A DNA stretch of 64,000 nucleotides from JAUIAI01 sp050633665 (GCA_050633665.1 JBOEGY010000007.1:744001-808000); one strand, 5' to 3'. Shown: positions 1 to 8,901, counted from the stretch's first letter. Notes: generated by a model from the sequence alone, not told the origin. A program made the numbers and translations.

Positions 1-702
1 GGCTTGCATGTCTGCGCCATGATGCGTGAAGTCGGAATCACAACAGGATTGATTCCAAGATACCCCGGTGTGAGTTCCGCGCTCGGTTGCGCCATCGCGG
101 ACATGCGTCATGACCTGATCCAGACGATCAATACCGCGCTGGAATCGCTTGACGGCGCCGGCCTGATCGATCAAATCAGTCAACTGACCAATCGCGGCAA
201 TCAGACACTGGCCCGGGCTGGCGTTGAATTCATCCGTCAGAGCGTACAGATTGAACTGGACATGCTCTACCAGGGTCAGACTCATACGGTTCCGGTTCCG
301 GTTACCGAGGCTGTTGACGGCTGCCCGCCGGCACAGGTGCCATCGGCAATTGGCTCGGCCTTTGTGGCCGCCTATGAACAAACCTTTGGTAAAGCGCTCA
401 TTGGCGTGCCGGTTCGGATTCTTAATCTGCGCGTGACCGTCACCGGTGTCCGTGCCAAATTTGACCTCTCCTTACTGGCCCCTGACTCACAAACGCTGCT
501 CCCGGCGAGCGGGTCTCGCCAGGTTCACCATCTCGACCAATGGTTCGACGCGCCGGTACACGCGCGGCTGGACTTACCGGTAGGTGCCTCGATTTCCGGC
601 CCCGCACTTTTCGAACAACCCGACACAACCGTCTGGCTGGAACCGGGATTTGTCGCCACAGTGGATTCACTGGGTAACCTGATCATTAACCGCAACACCT
701 GA
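1..702 (+). CDS. Hydantoinase/oxoprolinase A-type protein, C-terminal part (5' end outside window)
   Basis: The reading frame is open from the first base and ends at a TGA, so only the last 233 codons or so are present. The fragment carries the glycine-rich IPRYPGVSSALGCA segment typical of the HyuA/N-methylhydantoinase A family (ATP-dependent hydrolysis of hydantoins or 5-oxoproline-like lactams), followed by the usual beta-rich C-terminal domain. It is 12 bases ahead of an isochorismatase-like gene in the same direction, so the two are probably co-transcribed. The true substrate cannot be read from the sequence; related proteins also occur as acetone or acetophenone carboxylase subunits. 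The family call is firm, the substrate is not. Confidence 0.85.
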   Translation, partial: GLHVCAMMREVGITTGLIPRYPGVSSALGCAIADMRHDLIQTINTALESLDGAGLIDQISQLTNRGNQTLARAGVEFIRQSVQIELDMLYQGQTHTVPVPVTEAVDGCPPAQVPSAIGSAFVAAYEQTFGKALIGVPVRILNLRVTVTGVRAKFDLSLLAPDSQTLLPASGSRQVHHLDQWFDAPVHARLDLPVGASISGPALFEQPDTTVWLEPGFVATVDSLGNLIINRNT

Positions 703-714
703 CCGGCCCACCTG

Positions 715-1335
715 ATGAACCAGACACTCGGTGAATTCAACTGGCAGCAAACAGCACTGCTCCTGGTTGACCTGCAAGTTGATTTTCTTGACCCGGCCGG
801 CGCCTATGGCCGTGCCGGACAGATTGCCGACTCTATCGCAGCCCTGCCCGGGCGAATCCGGCCACTGGCTGCCGCCCTGAAACAAAACGGCGGCCTTGTC
901 GTCGCCAGCCGTTTCACCTTGTGGCCGGACGGCCGCGGCGACCCGATGATCTCTCCACACTTGAAAACTCTGCGCCCCTTCCTGGGCCGGGGTGATTTCG
1001 CGCCGGACAGCGACGGACAAGCTGTTGTTGAACCGCTGCGCGCACTGGTCGATCTCAGTGTTGATAAGGTGGCCTATTCGGCGTTTTTCAATACCCAACT
1101 TGACTGGGTCTTGCGCCGCGCCGGCATCGAAAACCTGATTTTCAGCGGTATTGTCACCCAGGGCGGCGTCGCCAGCAGCGTGCGCGATGCCCATGTTCGT
1201 GATTACAACCCGATTGTCTTATCCGATGGATGCGCCACCTTCAGGCAAGCCACCCACGATATTGCGATTCAGGACATGGCAAGCATTGCCAGCATCGCGA
1301 CCTGTGATCAACTGGCCAGGTCTCTCAAGCTGTAA
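715..1335 (+). CDS. Isochorismatase-like (cysteine hydrolase superfamily) protein lacking the nucleophilic Cys
   Basis: This 206-residue protein has the compact isochorismatase-like fold: an N-terminal LLVDLQVDF strand with the catalytic Asp, a central Lys in VDKVAYSAFF, and the GIVTQGGVASSVRDA segment. In cysteine hydrolases such as N-carbamoylsarcosine amidase the last segment reads T-x-x-C-V-x-x-T-x-R-D, but here the Cys position is Gly. True isochorismatases also lack this Cys, so the protein may be a vinyl-ether or other hydrolase rather than an amidase. It sits 12 bases after a hydantoinase-like gene and its stop overlaps the next start by one base (TAATG), so translation is probably coupled. 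Confidence 0.85.
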   Translation: MNQTLGEFNWQQTALLLVDLQVDFLDPAGAYGRAGQIADSIAALPGRIRPLAAALKQNGGLVVASRFTLWPDGRGDPMISPHLKTLRPFLGRGDFAPDSDGQAVVEPLRALVDLSVDKVAYSAFFNTQLDWVLRRAGIENLIFSGIVTQGGVASSVRDAHVRDYNPIVLSDGCATFRQATHDIAIQDMASIASIATCDQLARSLKL

Positions 1336-2762
1336 TGCACGGCACCGCCCACCGCCCGATCGTGACGCCGATCAGCCGAAACGATCCATCACTCGCCGAT
1401 GCGTTTCATGCACCGGTTGTCATTGTCGGCGCAGGCGCCTGCGGTCTAACCGCCGCACTGCGTCTTGCTGATCAGAAGATTACGCCTCTGATTCTCGAAC
1501 GAGACTCGCTGGCGCAAGGCTCAACGGCGTTGTCATCCGGTTTCATTCCCGCGCCCGGCACTGCGGTACAACGCGCCGCCGGCATCGCCGACTCACCCGC
1601 CCTGTTCGCTCGCGATATTCTTCACAAGTCCTCACAGCAAGCCGACCCTGCCCTGACCCGTGCGTACGCGCAAGCCATTGGCCCGGCGATCGACTGGTTG
1701 CAGACACATCACAACATCCCGTTCGAGTTACTCGACGGCTTTCTCTATCCAGGTCACTCAGTGCGCCGTATGCACGCGGTTCCGGAGCACACCGGCGAAG
1801 GTCTTATCAACCGGTTAAGCCGTGCGGTGGAGCGCGCTGGCATCAGCATCATGAATAACGCCCGGGTGTTTGAACTACTGGTTTCTGACCGGGACCACCC
1901 AGTCGGTGTCCGGTTCAGCCGACCGGATCAATCGACTGAAACCGTCACATTTGATTTTCTGTTGCTGGCCTGCAATGGCTATGGCGGCAACCCTGAACTC
2001 GTCAGTCACTGGCTTCCCGAATTGCGACAAGCACTATATGCCGGTCACGCCGGCAATGATGGCAGCGCCGTCATCTGGGGGCAGGAACTCGGCGCCGAAC
2101 TCGCCGACATGGGGGCTTATCAGGGGCACGGCTCATGGGCGACCCCGCATGGGATTCTGATCTCATGGGCGCTGATGATGCGCGGCGGCGTTCAGATCAA
2201 CCAGCACGGCGATCGCTTCCACAATGAAACGCTGGGGTATTCAGAAGCGGCGGTACAAGTCATCGCGCAACCCGCTCAAAAAGTCTGGAATGTTTTCAGT
2301 CAATCAGAACTGGCTTTCGCCCGTGACTTTCCGGACTTTAAACAAGCCGAAAAAGCCGGCGCCATTAGAACCGCCCAGACAACCAGCGAGCTCGCCGCGC
2401 TGATCGGCTGCCCGGTCAAAGCGCTGCACAGCACACTCGATGCGATTGAAACCGCCACCCGTACCGGGCGAGCCGATCAATTTGACCGACACTTTGAACA
2501 GACTCTGACCGCTCCGTTCGCGGCGGTTCAGGTGACCGGCGCACTGTTTCACACACAGGGCGGCCTGGCGACAACCACGTCGATGCAGATGCGTCGCCTG
2601 GACGGCAGCATTTTTGATAACTGCTATGCCGCTGGCGGAGCCGCACGCGGCGTGTCCGGCCAGACAGTCGCCGGATATCTGTCAGGCAATGGATTACTCA
2701 GCGCTATCGCCGGCGGTTCACTCGCGGCTGAAGCAATTGGCCGAAAGTTAGCTGAGCATTGA
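1335..2762 (+). CDS. FAD-dependent oxidoreductase of the fumarate reductase/ketosteroid dehydrogenase type
   Basis: The 475-residue protein has an N-terminal dinucleotide-binding motif VVIVGAGACGLTAAL (around residues 28-42), a glutamate-ended second strand (ILERD), and the C-terminal FAD-binding segment ending AGGAARGVSG...GYLSGNG, as in the FAD_binding_2 family (fumarate reductase, 3-ketosteroid-delta1-dehydrogenase, urocanate reductase). There is no signal peptide, so it should be cytoplasmic. Members reduce or desaturate C-C bonds next to a carbonyl or carboxylate. In this operon of acyl-CoA enzymes it probably acts on a ring or unsaturated acid intermediate. Its start overlaps the stop of the preceding gene by one base. 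Confidence 0.85.
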   Translation: MHGTAHRPIVTPISRNDPSLADAFHAPVVIVGAGACGLTAALRLADQKITPLILERDSLAQGSTALSSGFIPAPGTAVQRAAGIADSPALFARDILHKSSQQADPALTRAYAQAIGPAIDWLQTHHNIPFELLDGFLYPGHSVRRMHAVPEHTGEGLINRLSRAVERAGISIMNNARVFELLVSDRDHPVGVRFSRPDQSTETVTFDFLLLACNGYGGNPELVSHWLPELRQALYAGHAGNDGSAVIWGQELGAELADMGAYQGHGSWATPHGILISWALMMRGGVQINQHGDRFHNETLGYSEAAVQVIAQPAQKVWNVFSQSELAFARDFPDFKQAEKAGAIRTAQTTSELAALIGCPVKALHSTLDAIETATRTGRADQFDRHFEQTLTAPFAAVQVTGALFHTQGGLATTTSMQMRRLDGSIFDNCYAAGGAARGVSGQTVAGYLSGNGLLSAIAGGSLAAEAIGRKLAEH

Positions 2763-2820
2763 TCCCCTGATATACCGGCCCCGCAGCAACCCGATTGCAG
2801 GAATCGGGCAGAATGGCAGA

Positions 2821-3960
2821 ATGAACGTTAACTTTCCCATCTACAGCCTGCCTTCCGGCACCGAGTCCCTGCGCATCAAAGTCCGTGAGTTTATCGCTCA
2901 GGAACTGGCCGCAGGCCACTGGCAGCGACGCGGCGATTTCGGTACCGCCCACGACGCCGACTTCTCAGCCCGCCTTGGCGCCATGGGCTGGGTTGGCATG
3001 ACCTGGCCAAAGGCCTATGGCGGACAGGAGGCGTCCATGCTGGACCGCCTGGTGGTGACCGAAGAACTGATCGCCGCGAATGCCCCGGTTGCCGCCCACT
3101 GGATTGCTGACCGGCAAAGCGGCCCACTGCTTCTGAGATACGGCAGTGAGGAACAACGCCAGAAATTCCTGCCGCCGATTGCACGGGGTGAATCGTTCTT
3201 TTCCATCGGCATGAGTGAACCCGATTCCGGTTCAGATCTGGCCTCGGTTCGAACCCGCGCCACCAAAACCGACGGTGGCTGGCTGGTAAGCGGACGCAAG
3301 GTCTGGACCTCGTTTGCGCATGTCAACCACTTCGCCATTGTGCTTGTCCGCACCGGCGAAGCCGGACCATCGCGCCATGAGGGTTTGTCTCAACTAATCG
3401 TCGACCTGTCCGACCCTGCGGTCGAAATCAACCCGATCATCAACATGGCCAACACCCATGAATTCAACGAAGTGGTGTTCGACGAAACTTTCGTCCCGGA
3501 CCAGAACATGGTGGGTGAACCTGGTAATGGCTGGCAACAGGTCACCAGCGAACTGGCTTATGAGCGCAGTGGCCCGGAACGCTACCTTGGCTGCATACGA
3601 CTGGCAGAGGCAGTAATCGAGGCTGCCCGCCACAACCCCGGCGAACCGCTACAGGCGGCTATCGGCAGACTTGCCGCAAAACTGATTGCCTTACGAACGA
3701 TGTCTGTTTCCGTGGCGGCCAGCCTGCAGCAAGGAGGCATGCCCAATCTGGAGGCAGCGCTGATCAAAGACCTGGGCAATAGCTTTGAACAGCAACAAGT
3801 GGAAATCCTGCGCGAACTGATCAGTGATATTGAAACGCCTTCTGATGAACTCTTTGAAGCGCTAACCGAAGCCACCTTGTATGCGCCCTCCTGGTCGCTA
3901 CGGGGCGGCACTAGAGAAATATTGCGTGGCATGGTTGCGCGCGGACTGGGGCTACGTTGA
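2821..3960 (+). CDS. Acyl-CoA dehydrogenase, full-length subunit
   Basis: The 379-residue protein has the complete acyl-CoA dehydrogenase architecture: N-terminal helical domain, the middle-domain signature GMSEPDSGSDLASVRT (around residues 132-147) and a C-terminal helical domain ending GGTREILRGMVARGLGLR. It catalyses flavin-dependent alpha,beta-desaturation of an acyl-CoA. The catalytic base expected in the C-terminal domain is not obvious here. The next gene is a second, shorter dehydrogenase that begins in a TGATG overlap, so the pair may form a heteromer like the ChsE-type dehydrogenases of steroid side-chain degradation; that is an inference from gene layout and relative length. Confidence 0.9.
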   Translation: MNVNFPIYSLPSGTESLRIKVREFIAQELAAGHWQRRGDFGTAHDADFSARLGAMGWVGMTWPKAYGGQEASMLDRLVVTEELIAANAPVAAHWIADRQSGPLLLRYGSEEQRQKFLPPIARGESFFSIGMSEPDSGSDLASVRTRATKTDGGWLVSGRKVWTSFAHVNHFAIVLVRTGEAGPSRHEGLSQLIVDLSDPAVEINPIINMANTHEFNEVVFDETFVPDQNMVGEPGNGWQQVTSELAYERSGPERYLGCIRLAEAVIEAARHNPGEPLQAAIGRLAAKLIALRTMSVSVAASLQQGGMPNLEAALIKDLGNSFEQQQVEILRELISDIETPSDELFEALTEATLYAPSWSLRGGTREILRGMVARGLGLR

Positions 3961-4829
3961 TGAGCACAATCACACTTGAACCAAAGGCTCGGCCAGATCC
4001 AACGATCCTGGACGCGGCGCAACGCCTGTTTCGTGACTTGAGCGCCAGCCTGGGCTCGGGCGAGTCCGGCCTGGCTGAGCGTGCCGGCTTACTCAAGAAA
4101 ATACAGGAACTCGGCTTTGACCAGATGCTGGAAGATCCGGCCGACAAACAAGCCGAATGGCCAGACGCAGCAAGCTTGTTGCGCGAACAAGCTCGTTATG
4201 CAACACCAGTCGATATGGCGACGCTGCTGATTCTTCGGCAGCCCGAGCTGTCCATCATGCCCCCGCCGGTTCCCTACCAGGCGGTCTCAGCACAATGGAC
4301 CAGCACACTGACTGAAACTCAGAAGCGCGGACTGAATCTGGCCCGTTGCCTGCAGGCCTGCGGTGCCATGCAGGCAGCGCTTGATCTGACCATGCAATAT
4401 GTCCAAGACCGCAAACAGTTCGGACGGCCACTGGCGAAGTTCCAGGCGGTTCAGCATGAACTGGCGGTTGCCGCAGCCGAAACCGCCGCTGCCACTGCAA
4501 TGACCGATCTCTGTCTGGCTGCCGTCAGCCAGTCAGGGCTGCTCTCGACAAGGGTTGAGCCTCTGCTTCAGGCGGCATCCATCGTGATGGTGCCGGCGAT
4601 GACCTGTGTTTACCGGGTAAGCCACCAGATGCACGGCGCTATCGGCTTTACCCGTGAGTATTCCCTGCACCAACATACTCTCAACCTCTTACGATGGCGC
4701 GATCAGATCGGCCATCTCCAGACGAGCCCGATTAGTTGCTCGCGTGCGCTTGGCAAGTCAGTCTTTGCGTCGACCAACCTCTGGACGTTTATAACCGACA
4801 CCATGAAAGACACAGGAGATTCTGTATGA
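3960..4829 (+). CDS. Acyl-CoA dehydrogenase, short partner subunit
   Basis: This 289-residue protein belongs to the acyl-CoA dehydrogenase family but is about 90 residues short. The N-terminal and middle domains are reduced, and the SEPDSGSD-type middle-domain signature is absent. The C-terminal domain is clear: MQYVQDRKQFGRPLAKFQAVQHEL and, near residue 220, HQMHGAIGFTREYSL. ATG at 3960 overlaps the stop of the previous dehydrogenase (TGATG), indicating translational coupling and probable complex formation. Its own stop overlaps the next start (ATGA). A TTG three bases upstream is in frame but less likely. It may supply half of the active site in a heterotetramer. Confidence 0.85.
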   Translation: MSTITLEPKARPDPTILDAAQRLFRDLSASLGSGESGLAERAGLLKKIQELGFDQMLEDPADKQAEWPDAASLLREQARYATPVDMATLLILRQPELSIMPPPVPYQAVSAQWTSTLTETQKRGLNLARCLQACGAMQAALDLTMQYVQDRKQFGRPLAKFQAVQHELAVAAAETAAATAMTDLCLAAVSQSGLLSTRVEPLLQAASIVMVPAMTCVYRVSHQMHGAIGFTREYSLHQHTLNLLRWRDQIGHLQTSPISCSRALGKSVFASTNLWTFITDTMKDTGDSV

Positions 4830-5617
4830 GCGATTTTGTTTTGTTTGAGACTCACGAAGGTGTCGCAACCCTCACGCTCAACCGTCCGGACGAACGCAAT
4901 GCCCTGACCAGCCAGGCCCAGTGGGATGAAATAGTCGATTGTTGCCACCGGATTTCAGCCGACCATCAGATCCGGGCAGTTGTCCTGACGGGTGCCGGCA
5001 GCGCCTTCTCGGCCGGTGGCAATGTCAAAGACATGCGCGACAAAAAAGGCATCGCCGGCGGCACGCCGTACGACATTGCCCAGGGCTATCTGAACGGTAT
5101 TCAAAAAATTCCGCTGGCTTTGCATCAACTGGAAGTACCCACGATTGCTGCGGTCAACGGGGCCGCTATCGGCGCCGGTTGCGATTTGACCTGCATGTGT
5201 GACATTCGCATCGCCTCCGAGAAAGCCAAATTTGCCGAGAGCTTTGTTCAGCTCGGCATTATCCCGGGTGATGGCGGTGCCTGGCTGTTGCAGCGTGCTA
5301 TTGGCTACCAGCGCGCGGCTCAAATGACGCTGACCGGAGAGGTCATCGACGCACAGACCGCGTTGGAATACGGACTGGTCATGGAAGTTGTGCCACCCGA
5401 ACAACTGCTGCCTGCTGCTCAATCACTGGCCGGCCGGATTGCCGCCAACCCCGCACCAGCATTAAGAATGGCCAAACGCCTGATGCGCCAGGCCCAGACT
5501 GGTCGCCTGGAAGAAACGCTGAACCTGTCAGCCAGCCTGCAGGCGCTCGCCCACCACACGCCAGAACATGATGCAGCTATCGCCCGTTTCTTTGACAGCC
5601 GCAAGCCCAAGAGCTAG
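4826..5617 (+). CDS. Enoyl-CoA hydratase/isomerase (crotonase) family protein
   Basis: The chosen ATG gives 263 residues, starting MSDFVLFETHEGVATLTLNRP, with AGGAG eight bases upstream and a four-base overlap with the preceding gene. The frame is open 90 bases further upstream but that part runs inside the dehydrogenase gene. The oxyanion-hole segments (AFSAGGNVKDM and AAVNGAAIGAGCDL) are present. Of the two catalytic glutamates of classic enoyl-CoA hydratase, the first aligns with Asp (GCDL) and the second with Phe (FAESFVQLG), so simple hydratase activity is doubtful; isomerase, hydrolase or lyase activity is as likely. It works in the same operon as the acyl-CoA dehydrogenases. Confidence 0.88.
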   Translation: MSDFVLFETHEGVATLTLNRPDERNALTSQAQWDEIVDCCHRISADHQIRAVVLTGAGSAFSAGGNVKDMRDKKGIAGGTPYDIAQGYLNGIQKIPLALHQLEVPTIAAVNGAAIGAGCDLTCMCDIRIASEKAKFAESFVQLGIIPGDGGAWLLQRAIGYQRAAQMTLTGEVIDAQTALEYGLVMEVVPPEQLLPAAQSLAGRIAANPAPALRMAKRLMRQAQTGRLEETLNLSASLQALAHHTPEHDAAIARFFDSRKPKS

Positions 5618-5620
5618 GCC

Positions 5621-6304
5621 GTGATTGAACTCTACACCGCGCCCACGCCAAACGGATACAAGGTCTCCGTCACACTCGAAGAACTTGGTCTGCCCTATAC
5701 CGTGCACGCCGTGAACCTGAGGGCACAAGAACAGAAACAACCCGAGTTTCTCGCGATGAACCCCAATGGCCGGATACCGGTCATCATCGACCGTGAAGCC
5801 AATGACTTAACCCTCTTTGAAACCGGGGCCATCATGGTTTACCTGGCTGAAAAAACCGGCAAGCTAATGCCGGCAGACTCAGCCGGCCGGGCGCTCGTCA
5901 TGCAATGGCTGATGTTCCAGATGTCCGGTATTGGCCCGATGATGGGCAACGCCAATGTCTTCTACCGCTATTTCCCCGAAAAAATTCCGGCCGCAATCGA
6001 GCGCTTTCAAAATGAGTCCCGGCGCCTGTTTGAGGTTTTAGACTTACGCCTGTCGCAAAGTGAATGGCTGGCAGACGACTATTCAATTGCCGATATTGCC
6101 AACTGGTGTTGGGTTAGAACCTACAAATGGTCTGGTGTAAACGCCGACGGTCTGCCGCATCTGAAACGCTGGCGAGACGCGATCCGGGAGCGCCCCGCTT
6201 CTCAAAAGGGCATCTCCCAGCCATCGGCAACACCGAATATTATCGATAATGAGAAAGCCCGCCGCGAATTCTCGGAAGGCGCCCGAAACAACGTGCAAAC
6301 CTGA
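5621..6304 (+). CDS. Glutathione S-transferase family protein (YghU/YfcG-like)
   Basis: The 227-residue protein begins with GTG three bases after the preceding stop. The N-terminal thioredoxin-like domain reads MIELYTAPTPNGYKVSVTLE, with the proline-containing loop NPNGRIPVI and the glutathione-contacting LFETGAIMVYLAE. The C-terminal domain is helical. This order of motifs is that of Nu-class bacterial transferases such as YghU and YfcG, which have glutathione-dependent disulfide reductase and peroxidase activity and a Thr/Asn-based active site. It lies between a crotonase and a Rieske ferredoxin in a catabolic operon, so detoxification or glutathione-dependent isomerisation or cleavage of a pathway intermediate is possible. 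Confidence 0.87.
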   Translation: MIELYTAPTPNGYKVSVTLEELGLPYTVHAVNLRAQEQKQPEFLAMNPNGRIPVIIDREANDLTLFETGAIMVYLAEKTGKLMPADSAGRALVMQWLMFQMSGIGPMMGNANVFYRYFPEKIPAAIERFQNESRRLFEVLDLRLSQSEWLADDYSIADIANWCWVRTYKWSGVNADGLPHLKRWRDAIRERPASQKGISQPSATPNIIDNEKARREFSEGARNNVQT

Positions 6305-6319
6305 ACAACGGAGCAAGCA

Positions 6320-6655
6320 TTGACAACAGCATCAACCGAGCACAACGTCACCGACACGATTGGCTCACTTGAGCCAGAACAAGCTGTCGCGATCGAGCTG
6401 GACGGCAACCTGATCGCGCTGGTCAGGACTGAAACCGGCGTACATGCCGTCAGCAACACCTGCACCCATGCTGATGCCAGTCTTGCGGACGGCTTTGTCA
6501 TGGAAAACTGGATCGAATGCCCGCTTCATCAGGCAAGATACGACCTGAGCACTGGCGAATTGCTTGACGGCCCGTTCTGTCCCGCATTACCGGTTTACCC
6601 CATTGAGCAACGCGATGGCCAGTTCTTTGTCAAGATTGAACCAGCAACTGCCTGA
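6320..6655 (+). CDS. Rieske-type [2Fe-2S] ferredoxin
   Basis: The 111-residue protein consists of a single Rieske domain. The cluster ligands appear as CTHADA (Cys-x-His) and, about 18 residues on, CPLHQARYDL (Cys-x-x-His), followed by GELLDGPFCPALPVYPIE, which is the usual C-terminal strand pair. The start is TTG at 6320 with GGAG upstream. Such small ferredoxins pass electrons to ring-hydroxylating or other oxygenases. No oxygenase terminal subunit and no reductase is encoded within this window on the downstream side, so the partner must lie upstream of the window or elsewhere. Confidence 0.88.
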   Translation: MTTASTEHNVTDTIGSLEPEQAVAIELDGNLIALVRTETGVHAVSNTCTHADASLADGFVMENWIECPLHQARYDLSTGELLDGPFCPALPVYPIEQRDGQFFVKIEPATA

Positions 6656-6694
6656 ATCAACCTAACTCACCGGCACGGCCAACAGGAGTTCGAT

Positions 6695-7558
6695 ATGAAA
6701 ACGACTTGCTTTGATCTGACCATCGAAGATCATGTTGCCAACATTACCTTGAACCGGCCCGAGAAGCGCAATGCAATGGTCCGCGAATTCTGGGACGAAT
6801 TACCCGCTCTCATTCGCCATATCGATAGCAAGTCACTGGCCAGAGTCATTGTCATTTCTTCGACCGGGCCCCATTTCACCAGCGGTATCGATGTCAATAT
6901 GTTCGCAAAACATGGCGAGCAATCCACAAAATCTGACCCCGCTCAGCAAAAGCGCCAACGGATTCAACATGGCGCTGATTTCTACCACCGCGTCAAATCA
7001 ATGCAAGAGACTTTTACCTGTCTCGAGCAATGCCGTATACCGGTGCTGGCGGCTATTCAAGGCGGGTGTATTGGTGGCGGGGTTGACCTCGCTACTGCCT
7101 GTTGCATTCGCTATGTCACCGAGGACGCGTTTTTCACGATCTTTGAAACCAACATCGGCATGACCGCTGATGTTGGCACCTTCCCCCGGTTGGCCAAGCT
7201 CATTCCGGAAGGCATTGTGCGCGAACTGGCTTATACCGGTCGACGCATGCCGGCCTCCGAGGCGCACGCTGTTGGCCTGGTTAATGGCGTCTTCCCCGAC
7301 CAGCCAACCATGATGGAAGGTGTGATGAAAGTGGCACGGGAAATCGCTGCCAAAGCGCCGATGGCTGTTTACGGTTGCAAGAAGATGATTTCCCATGCGC
7401 GCGACAATCCTACTGCGGCCACACTCGACTACGTCGGCATCTGGAACGCCAGTTTCCTGAGCCTGGAAGAAATCGGCGAGGCGATGTCAGCACAGAAAGA
7501 CAAACGAGCCCCCGATTTTGCGGACCTGCCCCCGCTGCAAGGCGCCATTGGCGAATAA
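6695..7558 (+). CDS. Delta3,5-delta2,4-dienoyl-CoA isomerase-like crotonase
   Basis: The 287-residue crotonase-fold protein has the pattern of dienoyl-CoA isomerases rather than of hydratases. It has Asp in GGGVDLATAC, then Glu in FFTIFETNIG and Asp in MTADVGTFPRL, matching the Asp/Glu/Asp catalytic set described for the rat enzyme. Such enzymes shift double bonds in 3,5-dienoyl-CoA esters formed from unsaturated acids. A clear Shine-Dalgarno (CAGGAG) precedes the ATG. It is the last gene of the catabolic run; the 161 bases that follow hold a GC-rich inverted repeat (ACCGG/CCGGT near 7639-7660) but no convincing terminator. Confidence 0.87.
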   Translation: MKTTCFDLTIEDHVANITLNRPEKRNAMVREFWDELPALIRHIDSKSLARVIVISSTGPHFTSGIDVNMFAKHGEQSTKSDPAQQKRQRIQHGADFYHRVKSMQETFTCLEQCRIPVLAAIQGGCIGGGVDLATACCIRYVTEDAFFTIFETNIGMTADVGTFPRLAKLIPEGIVRELAYTGRRMPASEAHAVGLVNGVFPDQPTMMEGVMKVAREIAAKAPMAVYGCKKMISHARDNPTAATLDYVGIWNASFLSLEEIGEAMSAQKDKRAPDFADLPPLQGAIGE

Positions 7559-7719
7559 ATTCGCCTGATATCAGCACAAACTGAACAGGAACAAGATCAC
7601 AGAATCTCCCGATCAGGACGGATAAACGGTCTTGATCGACCGGTGATTCCGGGCCGGTTTAGTCACCATTCATCGGTTAACACCACTAATCGGCGCGCAC
7701 CGGCCGTTAGTGAGTCAGT

Positions 7720-8133
7720 TTGTTCAAACAACGTGGGTTAAAGGTCACACTAAACCTTGATCATTTCCTCAATCGGGGTTTCACGTTGACAAGCGGCTTG
7801 CTACAACTTGGGTTGTTCCTACTGATGTTCGCCGTGCCGTGCGGTCTGTTCTTTCTGTCGACGGTGGTTGCAGAGGAATTTCGTGATTTCTTTGAGTCAA
7901 CGATGCTCTCGGCAACCGCACACCTGCTGACAACCCTGGCAATCGCGTACGGCGTCGTAACGCTGAGCCACGCGTTATTCAGCGCAGAGCAGTTCTATCA
8001 CTTCGGGCTCATTATCGATATTGCGTGTGCCCTGGTGACGATGGCCTGGCTGCTTGGAGCCAACGGCTGTCTGTACGGAGAGCATGCGCCCCACAAGCGC
8101 ATCGGCGCTCGTGGGATCAAGCGCTACCGGTAG
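7720..8133 (+). CDS. Small integral membrane protein, unknown function
   Basis: The open frame gives 137 residues from a TTG at 7720. No family is recognised. At least three hydrophobic stretches are visible: around residues 28-50 (LLQLGLFLLMFAVPCGLFFL), 65-85 (AHLLTTLAIAYGVVTLSHALF) and 95-115 (FGLIIDIACALVTMAWLLG). The C-terminus is short and basic. The first codons are not strongly supported by a ribosome site, so the true start could be further in. It stands alone between the catabolic operon and a convergent SDR gene. Confidence 0.55.
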   Translation: MFKQRGLKVTLNLDHFLNRGFTLTSGLLQLGLFLLMFAVPCGLFFLSTVVAEEFRDFFESTMLSATAHLLTTLAIAYGVVTLSHALFSAEQFYHFGLIIDIACALVTMAWLLGANGCLYGEHAPHKRIGARGIKRYR

Positions 8134-8136
8134 GAA

Positions 8137-8901
8137 TCAACCGGCAACGGTTATGCCGCCATCAACAACCAGTGTCTGACCGGTCATGAACGCTCCCGCC
8201 GGGCTGGCCAGCAGCAGAGCAGCGCCAGCGATGTCATGAGGCTCACCCAGGCGACGCAGCGGATAACGTGCCTCCGCCGCCTCTTTGCGGGCCGGATCTT
8301 CATAGAGCGCTTTGGCAAAGTCGGTTTTGATTAGACCGGGGGCAATACAGTTGATTCGAATATTGTCCGGACCCCACTCGACCGCGAGATTGCGCGCAAG
8401 CTGCATATCGGCAGCCTTGGAAATGCAATACAAGCCAATCTCTGACGACCCTTTCAAACCACCGATTGACGACACAATAACGATTGCGCCCCCACCCGCC
8501 GCTTTCATGTCGGGATAGACCAACTGCGCCAGCCAGTGGTTGCTTAGAACATTGTTCTGCATAACCTTGTTGAAAACTTCATCGCCCATCCCCGAACTCG
8601 GACCGAAATAAGGGTTGGACGCCGCGTTGCAGATCATTGCATCAACCGGCCCGAAGTGCTCATGCGTCTTCTCAATCAGGTTTTCCAGGTCGGCCCGGCG
8701 CGATATATTGGCCGGCACCGCAACGGCTTTTCCGCCGGCCGCTGTAATCTCTGCAACCGCCGCCTCGCAGGCATCCGCCTTACGACTGGATACAACCACA
8801 TTGGCGCCGGCCTCGGCCAATAAGTGTGCGATGGCCAGTCCGATACCCCGGCTCGATCCTGTAACCACAGCCGTCTTGCCGGTCATATCAAAAAGTTTCA
8901 T
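8137..8901 (-). CDS. Short-chain dehydrogenase/reductase
   Basis: The 254-residue protein is a classical SDR. It has the NAD(P)-binding TGSSRGIGLAIAHLL motif near the N-terminus, NAASNP in place of NNAG, the catalytic Ser in VSSIGG, the Tyr-x-x-x-Lys pair in LYCISKAAD and the C-terminal TGQTLVVDGGITVAG. A strong GGAGGGAG lies just upstream of its ATG. It is transcribed divergently from the DUF4347 locus with only 76 bases between them. SDRs of this kind oxidise or reduce hydroxyl/keto groups, for example 3-hydroxyacyl-CoA or steroid alcohols. The substrate is unknown, and it may serve the acyl-CoA operon encoded nearby. Confidence 0.92.
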   Translation of the reverse strand: MKLFDMTGKTAVVTGSSRGIGLAIAHLLAEAGANVVVSSRKADACEAAVAEITAAGGKAVAVPANISRRADLENLIEKTHEHFGPVDAMICNAASNPYFGPSSGMGDEVFNKVMQNNVLSNHWLAQLVYPDMKAAGGGAIVIVSSIGGLKGSSEIGLYCISKAADMQLARNLAVEWGPDNIRINCIAPGLIKTDFAKALYEDPARKEAAEARYPLRRLGEPHDIAGAALLLASPAGAFMTGQTLVVDGGITVAG

